Assembly (NCBI RefSeq): GCF_022538185.1
Contig: NZ_JAKYXC010000005.1
Location: 248,001-312,000 of the forward strand
DNA from: Microbacterium sp. CFH 31415
Lineage (GTDB): Bacteria > Actinomycetota > Actinomycetes > Actinomycetales > Microbacteriaceae
Length of the DNA: 64,000 nt
Direction: 5' to 3'
Shown here piece after piece: positions 1 through 9,663 of this stretch. The translations under genes were made by a program, and so were the position numbers. Numbering within the stretch: position 1 is the first letter of the stretch; the number at the start of each line of letters is the position of its first letter. The notes below the pieces were generated by a model. The model did not search any database and had not been told where the DNA came from. It saw only the letters and a program-made list of their open reading frames with translations.

Positions 1-423
1 CTGGTCGTCATCATCACGGTCGTTGTGCTGTCGTTCGGCATCATGCTGTTCGCGGCGCGGTTCATCTTCGCCTTCGTGAACAAGCACCCCACCGTGAAGA
101 TGCTGGCGCTGTCGTTCCTCCTCCTCATCGGCGTGTTCCTCATCGCCGAAGGCTTCGAGATCAAGATCGACAAGGCGTTCATCTACGGGCCGATGGCGTT
201 CGCGATCTTCGTCGAGGGACTCAACCTCTGGGCGGCCTCGCGCAAGGCGAAGCGCGAGCAGCGTCGCCGCATCCCAGTGCAGCTGCGCCCGCAGTACCCC
301 GATGTCGACGAGTCCGTCGCCGTCTCCTCGGCGCTCGGCGCCTCGGGCGGCGCGGTGGGCCTCTCCCGCAAGCCCGTTGCCGGAGACACGACCGCCGAGA
401 ACGAGCGCGCCGGCCTGGGCTGA
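1..423 (+). CDS. TerC family integral membrane protein, C-terminal part (5' truncated by window edge)
   Basis: The reading frame is open from the first base and ends at TGA 421-423, so only the C-terminal about 140 residues are present. Two hydrophobic segments are visible. Between them lies the stretch HPTVKMLALSFLLLIGVFLI, followed by AEGF, which is typical of the last helices of TerC/YkoY-type proteins. These are linked to tellurite resistance and, in other bacteria, to manganese export during secretion. A basic patch (KAKREQRRR) and a polar low-complexity tail follow the last helix, probably on the cytoplasmic side. Family assignment is good. The substrate cannot be told from this fragment, and the start lies outside the window. 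Confidence 0.8.
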   Translation: MVVIITVVVLSFGIMLFAARFIFAFVNKHPTVKMLALSFLLLIGVFLIAEGFEIKIDKAFIYGPMAFAIFVEGLNLWAASRKAKREQRRRIPVQLRPQYPDVDESVAVSSALGASGGAVGLSRKPVAGDTTAENERAGLG

Positions 424-481
424 GCCCTTCCCGTCGTCTCGCGTCGTCCCGCGCCGGCTCGCGCCGGCCCGCCCTGCCGAC

Positions 482-550
482 TGCTGCTGTTTCCTGCGAC
501 CGCTGCGCCGATCGACGCAGCAGTCGCAGGAGAGTGCCGCACTCGGCGCG
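482..550. repeat. Hairpin repeat, copy 1 (left flank of the AbiEi-like gene)
   Basis: An imperfect inverted repeat with 15-bp arms (CCTGCGACCGCTGCG and CGCAGCAGTCGCAGG, one mismatch) around CCGAT lies at 493-530. The surrounding bases also match a second copy at 1622-1690, in the same orientation and exactly 1,140 bp away. It lies between terC and the 3' end of the AbiEi-like gene, so it could also stop transcription from both sides. There is no T-run. Confidence 0.75.
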
Positions 551-564
551 TCATGTCGTGCCCT

Positions 565-1527
565 CTATCGGGCGGGGCGCGGTCGAGACGCCGGCAGCCC
601 AGCGCCGACGAGGATGTCGTAGAGCACGCGAGGGGACCTCAGCGCCGGGATGCGCCACCGCGAGAACGCAGCCACCTGGCGGCGCAGGTCGTCCTCGCGG
701 TCCTTCTCGGCGAGGAGCACCTCCTCGGGCGTGCGGCCCCGCAGAATCGCGGGGTCGCGGTACTTCCCCGCGCCGTCGAACTCGCCGATGTGGCGATGCT
801 CTGGCCAGAGGAAGTCGGTGAATGCCTCGCGACCGTCGGCGAGGATGAATCGCGCCTGGAGCCGCGGCTGCGGAAAGCCCATCGCTGCGATCAGCACCCG
901 GCTCTGCGACTCGCGGACGCTGTCGGCGAGGCTCGTCGCGAAGTCGGCGGCCCGTGCCGCCCGTGCGGAGCCCCGGCCGATCACCGAATACGCGCGATCG
1001 CGAAGAGCGGATGCCTCGCCGAGCGGCCCGCCGGGCCGCCGGGCCCACAGCGCCTGATCCGCCGCGATCACGCCGTCGAGGAACCGGACCGCCGACATCA
1101 GATCGACTGCCGTCTGCAGCGGGGTCGTCACGGCATGCCGCTGCCACGGAACGGTCTCGAGGTCGGACAGGCGCCGACCGTGTCTTCGCATGACCCCGCT
1201 CGACCGCCCGCCGGACGCGAGCTCGGTGCTGACGTCGATTCCGGCCGGCCAGGCGCCGATGAGATCGATGCCGTGCAGCGCCGCCGCAGCATGGTGCGAG
1301 ATGACGAGCTGAGATCGGGCGCGCGCGGCGGTCTCCCAGACGCGTTGCGCGTGACGAGCCATCGGCGTGAGGCGCTCCCAGTCCGCGCGCGTGGCGAACG
1401 AGCCCGGAGCGATGCGCACGATCTCGCCCGCCGCGAGCCGAGCCCTCAGCCGACGGTCGTCGACGGGTTCGCCGTCGTTCTCACGCCGCCGGAAGACGGT
1501 CGCCAAGGGCGGTTCGAGCATCCACAT
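565..1527 (-). CDS. AbiEi-like winged-helix protein with C-terminal DUF559/PD-(D/E)XK-like nuclease fold
   Basis: The N-terminal about 100 residues resemble the AbiEi antitoxin domain: a basic, helical stretch with LRARLAAGEIVRIAPGSFA, then HHAAAALHG. The C-terminal half carries spaced acidic and basic residues that look like a Vsr/DUF559 nuclease core: ESQSRVLIAAMGFP, then FTDFLWPEHRHIGEFDGAGKY. Proteins of this two-part design are common, often in several copies, in Microbacteriaceae. Their function is unknown to me; no AbiEii toxin gene is adjacent. The gene is isolated and framed by two copies of a hairpin repeat. ATG 1527 and ATG 1521 are both possible starts, and no clear ribosome binding site separates them. 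Confidence 0.65.
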   Translation of the reverse strand: MWMLEPPLATVFRRRENDGEPVDDRRLRARLAAGEIVRIAPGSFATRADWERLTPMARHAQRVWETAARARSQLVISHHAAAALHGIDLIGAWPAGIDVSTELASGGRSSGVMRRHGRRLSDLETVPWQRHAVTTPLQTAVDLMSAVRFLDGVIAADQALWARRPGGPLGEASALRDRAYSVIGRGSARAARAADFATSLADSVRESQSRVLIAAMGFPQPRLQARFILADGREAFTDFLWPEHRHIGEFDGAGKYRDPAILRGRTPEEVLLAEKDREDDLRRQVAAFSRWRIPALRSPRVLYDILVGAGLPASRPRPAR

Positions 1528-1621
1528 GAGACCACCATCGAGCCGGTGGAGCGCGCGCCGCGCCCGCAGCGACGCTCCGTGGACTGCTCGGACCGCAGCC
1601 GCGATGGGCAGGAGCCGCGAG

Positions 1622-1690
1622 TGCTGGTGTTTCCTGCGACTGCTGCGCCGATCGACGCAGCACTCGCAGGTAAGTGCAGCACCCGTCGCG
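1622..1690. repeat. Hairpin repeat, copy 2 (right flank of the AbiEi-like gene)
   Basis: This is the second copy of the element at 482-550. The inverted repeat at 1633-1670 has arms CCTGCGACTGCTGCG and CGCAGCACTCGCAGG with one mismatch. An outer pair, GTGCTG 1621-1626 with CAGCAC 1677-1682, extends the fold. Together the two copies bracket a single gene. The copy lies upstream of that gene and downstream of kdpE. Confidence 0.75.
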
Positions 1691-1720
1691 GCGCCCGTCG
1701 GGCCGAGCCGCGGTGGGCGG

Positions 1721-2401
1721 TCAGGGGCGGTCGATCACGAGCCGGTAGCCCATGCCCTGCTCGGTGAGCAGGTGCCTCGGCCGGGCCGGATCCGCTTCGA
1801 GCTTCTTGCGCAGCTGCGACAGGTACAGGCGCAGGTAGCCGGTGTCGGTGACCTGCTCGGTGCCCCAGATCTCCTTCAGCAGCGCCTGCCGCGTCACCAG
1901 CGCCCCCGGATGCCGCACCAGCACCTCGAGGATCTGCCACTCGGTCGGTGTGAGGTGCACCAGTGCACCGTCACGTGTGACGGCACGTGCAGACAGATCG
2001 ACCCGCACATCGCCGAACGACACGACGGGCTGGTCGTCGGATGCCGGAGCACGGCGCGACAGGGCGCGCAGGCGTGCCAGCAGCTCGTCGATCTGGAACG
2101 GCTTCGTCACGAAGTCGTCGGCTCCGGCATCCAGCGCGTCCACCTTGTCGGCCGAGCCGGTGCGCCCCGACACCACGATGATCGGGGCGGTGGTCCAGCC
2201 TCGCAGGGCCTCGATGACCTGCATGCCGTCGAGGCGCGGCATCCCGAGGTCGACCATCACGATGTCAGGGCGCTCCTTCGCGGCGAGGGCGATGGCTGCA
2301 GCGCCGTCCGGGGCGGCGATGACGTCGTAGCCGTGCGCCGACAGCGTGATGCGCAGCGCGCGCACGAGCTGCGGGTCGTCGTCGGCGACGAGCACCTTCA
2401 C
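1721..2401 (-). CDS. kdpE: KdpE-like two-component response regulator
   Basis: This is a 226-residue OmpR/KdpE-type regulator. The receiver domain (about 1-115) has the acidic pair D8/D9, phospho-acceptor D51 in VMVDLGMP and lysine in FVTKPF. A winged-helix DNA-binding domain (about 130-222) follows, with LTPTEWQILEVLVRHPG and YLRLYLSQLRKKLE, characteristic of KdpE. The family activates the kdpFABC high-affinity potassium pump when its kinase is stimulated. The GTG start at 2401 overlaps the kdpD stop by 4 nt, so the pair is translationally coupled. No kdpFABC genes are present in the window, so its target operon is elsewhere or absent. Confidence 0.9.
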   Translation of the reverse strand: MKVLVADDDPQLVRALRITLSAHGYDVIAAPDGAAAIALAAKERPDIVMVDLGMPRLDGMQVIEALRGWTTAPIIVVSGRTGSADKVDALDAGADDFVTKPFQIDELLARLRALSRRAPASDDQPVVSFGDVRVDLSARAVTRDGALVHLTPTEWQILEVLVRHPGALVTRQALLKEIWGTEQVTDTGYLRLYLSQLRKKLEADPARPRHLLTEQGMGYRLVIDRP

Positions 2402-4296
2402 GGCGCGCTCCCCGCGATCGGCAGGGCGACCACCATCGTCAGCCCTCCTCCGGGCGTGTCCTCGGGCGTGAGCGTACCGCCCATGCCGTCGGTGAAGCCC
2501 TTCGACAGCGCAAGCCCGAGTCCGAGGCCTGCGGTGTTGTCGGTGTCCCCGAGGCGCTGGAACGGCGCGAACATCTCGTTCCGCCGCTCCGGTGCGACGC
2601 CGGCGCCGTGATCGGCGATGCGCACCTCGACCATCGTCCCGCTCACCCTCGTGCCGATCTCGACGCGCGTGCCGTCGGGCGCGTGGCGCTGGGCGTTGGC
2701 CAGGACGTTGACGAGCACGCGCTGCAGCAGCACGGGGTCGACCGCGATCGCCGGAAGCTCGGCGTCGAGCGCGAGGTCGACGGCGTCGGGTCCGAGATCG
2801 AGCTCTTCGAGCGCGGAGAGGATCGCCTCCGCGGCGTCGACCGGACGCAGCGAGACGGCGAGCACGCCGGCCTGGACGCGGCCGACGTCGAGGAGGTCGG
2901 TCACGAGCGTCGACAGGGTCGCGAGGCTCTCGTCCGCGGTGGTGAGGAGCTCCGACCGGTCGGCGTCGGAGAGGGCCGGCCCCGCGGCGCGCAGGCCGCC
3001 GACGGCGGCGATGGCGGCGGCGAGGGGTCGCCGCACGTCGTGACTCACCGCCGACAGCAGCGCGCTGCGCACCTGGTCGGCGACCGCGAGCGATTCCGCC
3101 GCGCGTGCTGCCTGCGTGAGCTCGGCACGTTCCAGCGCGGCACCGAGCTGGGCGACCACCACGTCGAGCAGGCGGCGCTCCGAGGCATCCAGGGCGCGAC
3201 CGTGGAGCTCGAGCACCGCTCGGGGCTCGCCGTTGCGCCTGCCGACGGGCACGGACTCGAAGCGGCCGTCTCGCACCGGCTCGCCGTCGGTGGCGAGCAG
3301 TGTGCCGTCGTCGTCGACGAGCCGTACCCCGGCGAGGCCGAACGCCTCGCGCGTGCGGTCGACGAGGGCGGGCACCGCGCTCTCGCCGCGCAGCACGTTG
3401 CCCGCCACGGTCGCCAGCAGCTCGGCCTCGGCCGTCGCGCGCTGCGCGATGCGAGCGCGTCGGGCCGCCTGGTCGACGATGTAGCTCACGAGCAGCGCGA
3501 TGAGCACATAGAGGAAGAGCGCCCACAGGTGAAGCGGGTCGGATACGGCAACGGTGAACAGCGGCGCGACGAAGAGGAAATCGAGCGTGAGCCCTGACAG
3601 CACGGCGGCGAACAGCGCCGGCCAGATGCCGCCGACGAGCGCGACGATCACGACGAGCAGCTGGAAGGCCAGCACGTCCGACGTGATCGACTCGGGTGTG
3701 CGCGCGCTGTAGAGCAGCCAGGTGAGCAGAGGGCCGAACACGAGCGCGACGGCGAAGCCCAGCACGACCCGCTCCCGGCTGAGGGCACCGCCGGTCAGGC
3801 GCGGAAGTGCCGATCGCCCGCCCGCTCGGGCATGGGCCACCACATGCACATCCACGTCTCCGGCGTCGCGCACGACCGTCGACCCGATTCCCGGTCTCGA
3901 CAGCGCGGTGGCGATTCGCCCGCGGCGGCTGACGCCGACCACGAGCTGTCCGGCGCGCTGGGCGCGCGCGAACTCGACCACCGCGCGGGCGATGTCGTCT
4001 CCGATGACCTGGTGGTAGGTGCCGCCGAGCGACTCCACCAGGGCCCGCTGCGCCGCGAGCTCCGTGGGCTCGACCGGGCGGCCGACGCCCTCGGTCGCGA
4101 CGTGCAGGGCATGCAGCTCAGCGTCTCCGGCGCGTTCGGCGATGCGCGCGGCGCGACGGATCAGCGTCTCTCCCTCAGGCCCGCCGCTCAGCGCGACGAC
4201 GACGCGCTCGCGCGCGCCGGTGCGGTCATCGATTTCGCCCACGTCTCGATCCAACACCCGTGTGCGCCCGGATCCCCCGGTCCTCACGCTTTCCAT
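2398..4296 (-). CDS. kdpD: KdpD-like sensor histidine kinase lacking the N-terminal KdpD domain
   Basis: The protein has 632 residues; full KdpD usually has about 830-900. What is present, in order: a Usp-like domain (about 30-155), a DUF4118 membrane block with about four helices (about 175-275), a GAF-like region (about 290-395), the HisKA helix with H419 in AVSHDVRRPL, and a HATPase domain ending the protein. The usual first about 210 residues, with a Walker A P-loop and the K+/c-di-AMP-linked KdpD domain, are missing. No matching sequence lies upstream in any frame, because the 5' side runs directly into a small ORF and sufU. The first 20 residues look non-homologous, so the true start may be a later GTG. 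It overlaps kdpE by 4 nt. Confidence 0.85.
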   Translation of the reverse strand: MESVRTGGSGRTRVLDRDVGEIDDRTGARERVVVALSGGPEGETLIRRAARIAERAGDAELHALHVATEGVGRPVEPTELAAQRALVESLGGTYHQVIGDDIARAVVEFARAQRAGQLVVGVSRRGRIATALSRPGIGSTVVRDAGDVDVHVVAHARAGGRSALPRLTGGALSRERVVLGFAVALVFGPLLTWLLYSARTPESITSDVLAFQLLVVIVALVGGIWPALFAAVLSGLTLDFLFVAPLFTVAVSDPLHLWALFLYVLIALLVSYIVDQAARRARIAQRATAEAELLATVAGNVLRGESAVPALVDRTREAFGLAGVRLVDDDGTLLATDGEPVRDGRFESVPVGRRNGEPRAVLELHGRALDASERRLLDVVVAQLGAALERAELTQAARAAESLAVADQVRSALLSAVSHDVRRPLAAAIAAVGGLRAAGPALSDADRSELLTTADESLATLSTLVTDLLDVGRVQAGVLAVSLRPVDAAEAILSALEELDLGPDAVDLALDAELPAIAVDPVLLQRVLVNVLANAQRHAPDGTRVEIGTRVSGTMVEVRIADHGAGVAPERRNEMFAPFQRLGDTDNTAGLGLGLALSKGFTDGMGGTLTPEDTPGGGLTMVVALPIAGSAP

Positions 4297-4374
4297 GCGG
4301 ACCGGGCGGGTCGATCACGCCTCGGCTGTGGAGAGTCAGCGCTTCCGCAGGACGCGCCGTCCTAGTCTCAGGGG

Positions 4375-4521
4375 ATGACGCAGGGACTTCCTTTACGTGC
4401 TGATCATCGCGGTCGTCGCCGTCGTGCTGTACGTCACGGTGCGCCTCGCGGTGCTGCACGCGCTCAAGGCGCACACGCGCTGGGTTGCGGCGAAACCCGG
4501 TCCTGAATCGCTCCCGCCGGT

Positions 4522-4525
<4 letters not shown>
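4375..4525 (+). pseudogene. Small single-helix membrane protein ORF with an apparent +1 frameshift
   Basis: A leaderless promoter layout precedes ATG 4375: TAGTCT at 4363-4368, then 6 nt. Read from that ATG, the frame gives an unlikely Arg-rich product ending at TGA about 4506. One base later the frame reads as a convincing small membrane protein, DFLYVLIIAVVAVVLYVTVR then LAVLHALKAHTRW, ending at TAG 4523-4525. Removing one G from CAGGGAC at 4381-4387 would join MTQ to DFLYVL and give a 46-residue protein. Either the gene is broken, or this is a homopolymer sequencing error, or it starts at GTG 4397 (42 residues). Its stop shares CTAG with the convergent sufU stop. Confidence 0.5.
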
Positions 4526-6251
<1,726 letters not shown>

Positions 6252-6288
6252 CTACGCGGGTCGGCGCCGCGGCGGGTGGGGTCGAGGC

Positions 6289-8427
6289 TCACCCCGGCGG
6301 GATCTGCACGCCGGCGGACTCGGGATGCTCGACGCCCGGAGCGGGCGGCCCCGCTGGGCGGGTCGCGCGGCGCCCGTGCGTGCGCACCGCGGGGTATGGC
6401 GCAGGGCGGCCGGCCCGCTCATCGCCGGGAAGCGGCCGCGACCGGCGCCCGTAGATGAGCTCGGACGAGTCGAGCAGCCACGGCACGAGCGTGATCGAGA
6501 CGCCGTGCACGAGCATGAGCGCCTGGGCGATGCGCCGCGACCGCCGATTGTGCAGCAGCGACTCCCACCAGTGGCCCACGATGTACTGCGGCAGGTAGAC
6601 GGTGACCACCGACGAGCCGAACTTCTCGCGGTACTGCTTGATGAAGCGGGCGACGGGGGTGGCGTACGAGCGGTAGGGCGACTCGATGATCACGAGTTCC
6701 ATGGGAACGCGATGCTCGACCCACTGGCGCTGGAGCTCGGCGGCATCCTCCTCGCTGACGGCGACATGCACCGCGATGGTCCTGTCGTGATCGGCGGCGA
6801 GGGCGTAGTCGACGGCCTTGAGCACGGGCTTCTGCAACCGGTTCACGAGGATGATCGCGAGGTCGCCGTCGGCGCCGAACCGGGTCGTGTCGTCCGCGCG
6901 GATCTCCTGCTCGACGTCGCGGTAGTAGCGGTTCACCCCGATCATCAGCACCGAGAGCACCGGGATCGCGATGAAGACGAGCCATGCGCCGTGCGTGAAC
7001 TTCGTGATCGTCACGATCAGCAGGACCGAGATCGTCATCGCCGCTCCGAGGGCGTTGATCGCGAGTCCGCTGTAGGCCGAACGGCGTTCACGGCGAGCGG
7101 ATGCCGCGGCCGCAGCATCCCTCGACGATCCGGTCAGCTCGCGCAGCGCCCGCCTCCAGTGGCGCACCATGCCGATCTGGCCGATGGAGAACGAGACGAA
7201 CACGCCGATGATGTAGAGCTGGATCAGCGTCGTGAGATTCGCGCGGTAGATGATCAGCACCGCTATCGCGGCGATGCCCAGGAGGATCATGCCGTTCGAG
7301 TACACGAGACGGTCGCCGCGGGTGTTGAGCGCCTTCGGCGCGAAGCCGTCGCGGGCGAGCACGGCGCCGAGCAGCGGGAAGCCGTTGAACGCGGTGTTGG
7401 CCGCCAGCAGCAGCACGCACGCCGTCGCGGCCTGGATGACGTAGAAGGGGATCGATCCCATCCCGAAGGTGGCGGCCGCGACCTGCGCCATGAGGCTGGG
7501 CTGCGGCTGAGTCGCGCAGTCGAAGCCGATCAGATGACAGGGGTTCTCGGCGTAGTGCACGCCCGAGACCAGGGCGAGGGCGGTGAGCCCGGAGAACAGC
7601 AGGATCGCGATGCCGCCCATGAAGGTCAGCGTCATCTGGGCGTTGCGGATCTTCGGCTTGCGGAATGCGGGCACACCGTTGGAGACGGCCTCGACGCCCG
7701 TGAGTGCGGAGCATCCGCTCGAGAACGCGCGCAGGACGAGGAGGATCACCGCTGCCTGCGTCAGCTGCTCGGCCTGGACGCCATACTCCGCGCTCGACGC
7801 GACCGGCGGATCACCCCACAGGGTGCGGGCCAGGCCGACGACGATCATGACCGCCACCGACCCGACGAACACGTACGTCGGGATCGCGAAGGCGAAGGAC
7901 GCCTCCCGCACGCCGCGCAGGTTCACGATGATGATCAGGATGACGAAGCCCACCGCGAGCTCGATGCGTCCCAGGTCGAGTTCAGGGATCGCGGAGATGA
8001 TGTTGTCCACGCCGGAGGCCACGGACACCGCGACGGTGAGCACGTAGTCGACCAGCAGCGCCGCCGCGACGACCACGCCGGGGCCCTCGCCGAGGTTCTT
8101 CCGGGCGACCTCGTAGTCGCCGCCTCCCGACGGGTACGCCTTGATGAGCTGCCGGTAGCTCGCGACGACCACGACGAGGAGCACCACGACCGCGACGGCG
8201 ACCCACGGCGAGAACGCGAGGAACGCGGTGCCGCCGATGAGCAGGATCATCAGCAGCTCCTGCGGGGCGTACGCCACCGAGCTCAGCGCATCCGAGGCGA
8301 AGATCGGCAGGGCGCGTCGCTTGGGCAGCAGCTGCTCGTCCAGGGTCTCAGACGTGAGCGGGTCGCCCAGGATCAGGCGCTTGGCGAGCGGCGGTCCGTC
8401 GCCCGGCTCTCGTGGTTCGCTTGTCAC
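6289..8427 (-). CDS. KimA-like APC-superfamily potassium permease
   Basis: This is a 712-residue APC permease. About twelve hydrophobic segments fill residues about 45-500, and a soluble C-terminal region of about 200 residues contains a Usp-like fold (DRTIAVHVAVSEEDA). Signatures resemble B. subtilis KimA (YdaO), a high-affinity K+/H+ symporter: SDALSSVAYAPQE, AYPSGGGDYEVA, LAANTAFNGFPLL, LARDGFAP and GDRLVYSNG. Potassium is therefore the likely substrate, but some relatives move amino acids. I place the start at GTG 8427 because TAGTGT lies 8 nt upstream (minus strand, 8436-8441), a leaderless layout; GTG 8439 would sit inside that box. No ydaO-type riboswitch fits in the short upstream gap. 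kdpDE lies 4 kb away. Confidence 0.8.
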   Translation of the reverse strand: MTSEPREPGDGPPLAKRLILGDPLTSETLDEQLLPKRRALPIFASDALSSVAYAPQELLMILLIGGTAFLAFSPWVAVAVVVLLVVVVASYRQLIKAYPSGGGDYEVARKNLGEGPGVVVAAALLVDYVLTVAVSVASGVDNIISAIPELDLGRIELAVGFVILIIIVNLRGVREASFAFAIPTYVFVGSVAVMIVVGLARTLWGDPPVASSAEYGVQAEQLTQAAVILLVLRAFSSGCSALTGVEAVSNGVPAFRKPKIRNAQMTLTFMGGIAILLFSGLTALALVSGVHYAENPCHLIGFDCATQPQPSLMAQVAAATFGMGSIPFYVIQAATACVLLLAANTAFNGFPLLGAVLARDGFAPKALNTRGDRLVYSNGMILLGIAAIAVLIIYRANLTTLIQLYIIGVFVSFSIGQIGMVRHWRRALRELTGSSRDAAAAASARRERRSAYSGLAINALGAAMTISVLLIVTITKFTHGAWLVFIAIPVLSVLMIGVNRYYRDVEQEIRADDTTRFGADGDLAIILVNRLQKPVLKAVDYALAADHDRTIAVHVAVSEEDAAELQRQWVEHRVPMELVIIESPYRSYATPVARFIKQYREKFGSSVVTVYLPQYIVGHWWESLLHNRRSRRIAQALMLVHGVSITLVPWLLDSSELIYGRRSRPLPGDERAGRPAPYPAVRTHGRRATRPAGPPAPGVEHPESAGVQIPPG

Positions 8428-8534
8428 GGCAGGCGACACTACGCTCGCGGCACCGGGGCGAGCGGCATCCTCACGGAATCCATGCGCGCCCCGGGAGCTG
8501 GGGCGGTCGCAGGCGCTCTGGGATGATCGGAGGC

Positions 8535-9629
8535 GTGGACGATCGGGTGATGCTCGGTGCCTTCGCGATCGCTCTCGGCGTGGTCGCGGGCGTCGTGCTC
8601 TTCGTGCCGTTCGTCGCGATCAGCTACCGTCGCCGCGGAGGTCTGGGCCTCGGCCGTTTCGCGCTGTGGGCTTCGGCGCTCGTGTACCTCATGGCGATCT
8701 GGACGTATACGCTCCTGCCACTCCCCGACCCCGACGTGCTCACCTGTGCGGGCGTGAACCTCGAGCTCCTCGCCTTCGTCGGCGAGCTCCGCGACGCCGG
8801 ACTGCGGCCCGGAACCCTCCTGTCCGATCCGATTGCGCTCCAGCTGCTCCTCAACGTGCTGCTGTTCATCCCGCTGGGCTTCTTCCTGCGCGTGCTGGGC
8901 GGCCGGGGCATCCTGATCTCGGCGCTCGCGGGCCTCGGCCTCTCGGCCTTCATCGAGTTCACGCAGCTGACCGGCGTGTGGGGCCTGTACCCGTGCGCCT
9001 ACCGCGTGTTCGACGTCGACGACCTGCTGGCCAACACGCTCGGCGCCGTGCTGGGCTCGGTCCTCTCCCTTGCCGTGCCGCGCGCGTACCGAGGGATGGC
9101 GCGTGCTGCCGACGCCGACCGGCCGCGGGCCGTCACGCGCTCCCGCCGGCTGCTCGCGATGGCGTGCGACCTCGTGGGGTCGTGGCTCGTCGCGCTCACG
9201 ATCGGGGTGCTCTTCCAGCTCGCCCTCTACGCGCTCGGCGCGCGCGACGAGGTGCGCACCGGCGGCGCGGCGGCGGTCGTGTCGTCCGTCGTCACGCTCG
9301 TCGTCTGGCTCACCGTCGTGCTGGCGACGGGGCGCACGGTGGGCGACCTGGCGGTGCGGCTGCGGTTCCAGGGCGGCCCGCTGCCGGTCTGGCTCGCCCG
9401 CGTGCTCCGCTTCGCCGGCGGGATCGGCGGGTTCCTCGTCCTCTTCGCGCTGCCCGGAGCCTGGGACTTCGTGGGCTGGCTCTTCGCCATCGGCTCGCTG
9501 ATCCTCGTGTTCGCCACGCCGGACGGACGCGGGCTGCCCGGTGTCGCGTCGGGGCAGTACGTCGCCGACGCGCGCGAGCCGCTCGACCCCGACGAGCCGA
9601 GGCGCCCGCGTTCCGCCCGCTGGCGATGA
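8535..9629 (+). CDS. VanZ-like/RDD-domain fusion membrane protein
   Basis: A 364-residue membrane protein with two recognisable halves. The first (about 1-170) is VanZ-like: YTLLPLPDPD, LNVLLFIPLGFFLR, IEFTQLTG and VFDVDDLLANTLGAVLG. The second (about 195-330) resembles an RDD domain, with RLLAMACDLVGSWLVAL followed by two further hydrophobic segments and TVGDLAVRLR. VanZ relatives are linked to glycopeptide tolerance in some bacteria; the role of the fusion is unknown. I place the start at GTG 8535 because GATGAT ends 7 nt upstream. ATG 8523 and ATG 8550 are alternatives. The gene is convergent with the M20 gene, with a terminator-like hairpin between them. Confidence 0.7.
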   Translation: MDDRVMLGAFAIALGVVAGVVLFVPFVAISYRRRGGLGLGRFALWASALVYLMAIWTYTLLPLPDPDVLTCAGVNLELLAFVGELRDAGLRPGTLLSDPIALQLLLNVLLFIPLGFFLRVLGGRGILISALAGLGLSAFIEFTQLTGVWGLYPCAYRVFDVDDLLANTLGAVLGSVLSLAVPRAYRGMARAADADRPRAVTRSRRLLAMACDLVGSWLVALTIGVLFQLALYALGARDEVRTGGAAAVVSSVVTLVVWLTVVLATGRTVGDLAVRLRFQGGPLPVWLARVLRFAGGIGGFLVLFALPGAWDFVGWLFAIGSLILVFATPDGRGLPGVASGQYVADAREPLDPDEPRRPRSARWR

Positions 9630-9634
9630 CGGAG

Positions 9635-9661
9635 AGCGGATGCCGCGCCGCGGCATCCGCT
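9635..9661. terminator. Bidirectional terminator-like hairpin
   Basis: Arms AGCGGATGCCGCG and CGCGGCATCCGCT are perfectly complementary, with one base between them. It lies in the 34-bp convergent gap between the VanZ-RDD gene and the M20 amidohydrolase. There is no T-run, as is common for terminators in this group. Confidence 0.6.
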
Positions 9662-9663
9662 GA

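Noticed and set aside
565..1527. A type IV toxin-antitoxin pair with the AbiEi-like gene as antitoxin
   Set aside because: No AbiEii nucleotidyltransferase toxin gene is adjacent, and the C-terminal half looks like a nuclease fold rather than an antitoxin domain.
8428..8534. A c-di-AMP (ydaO) riboswitch before the KimA-like gene
   Set aside because: The space to the divergent gene is about 107 bp, the promoter looks leaderless, and none of the riboswitch's conserved parts is visible.
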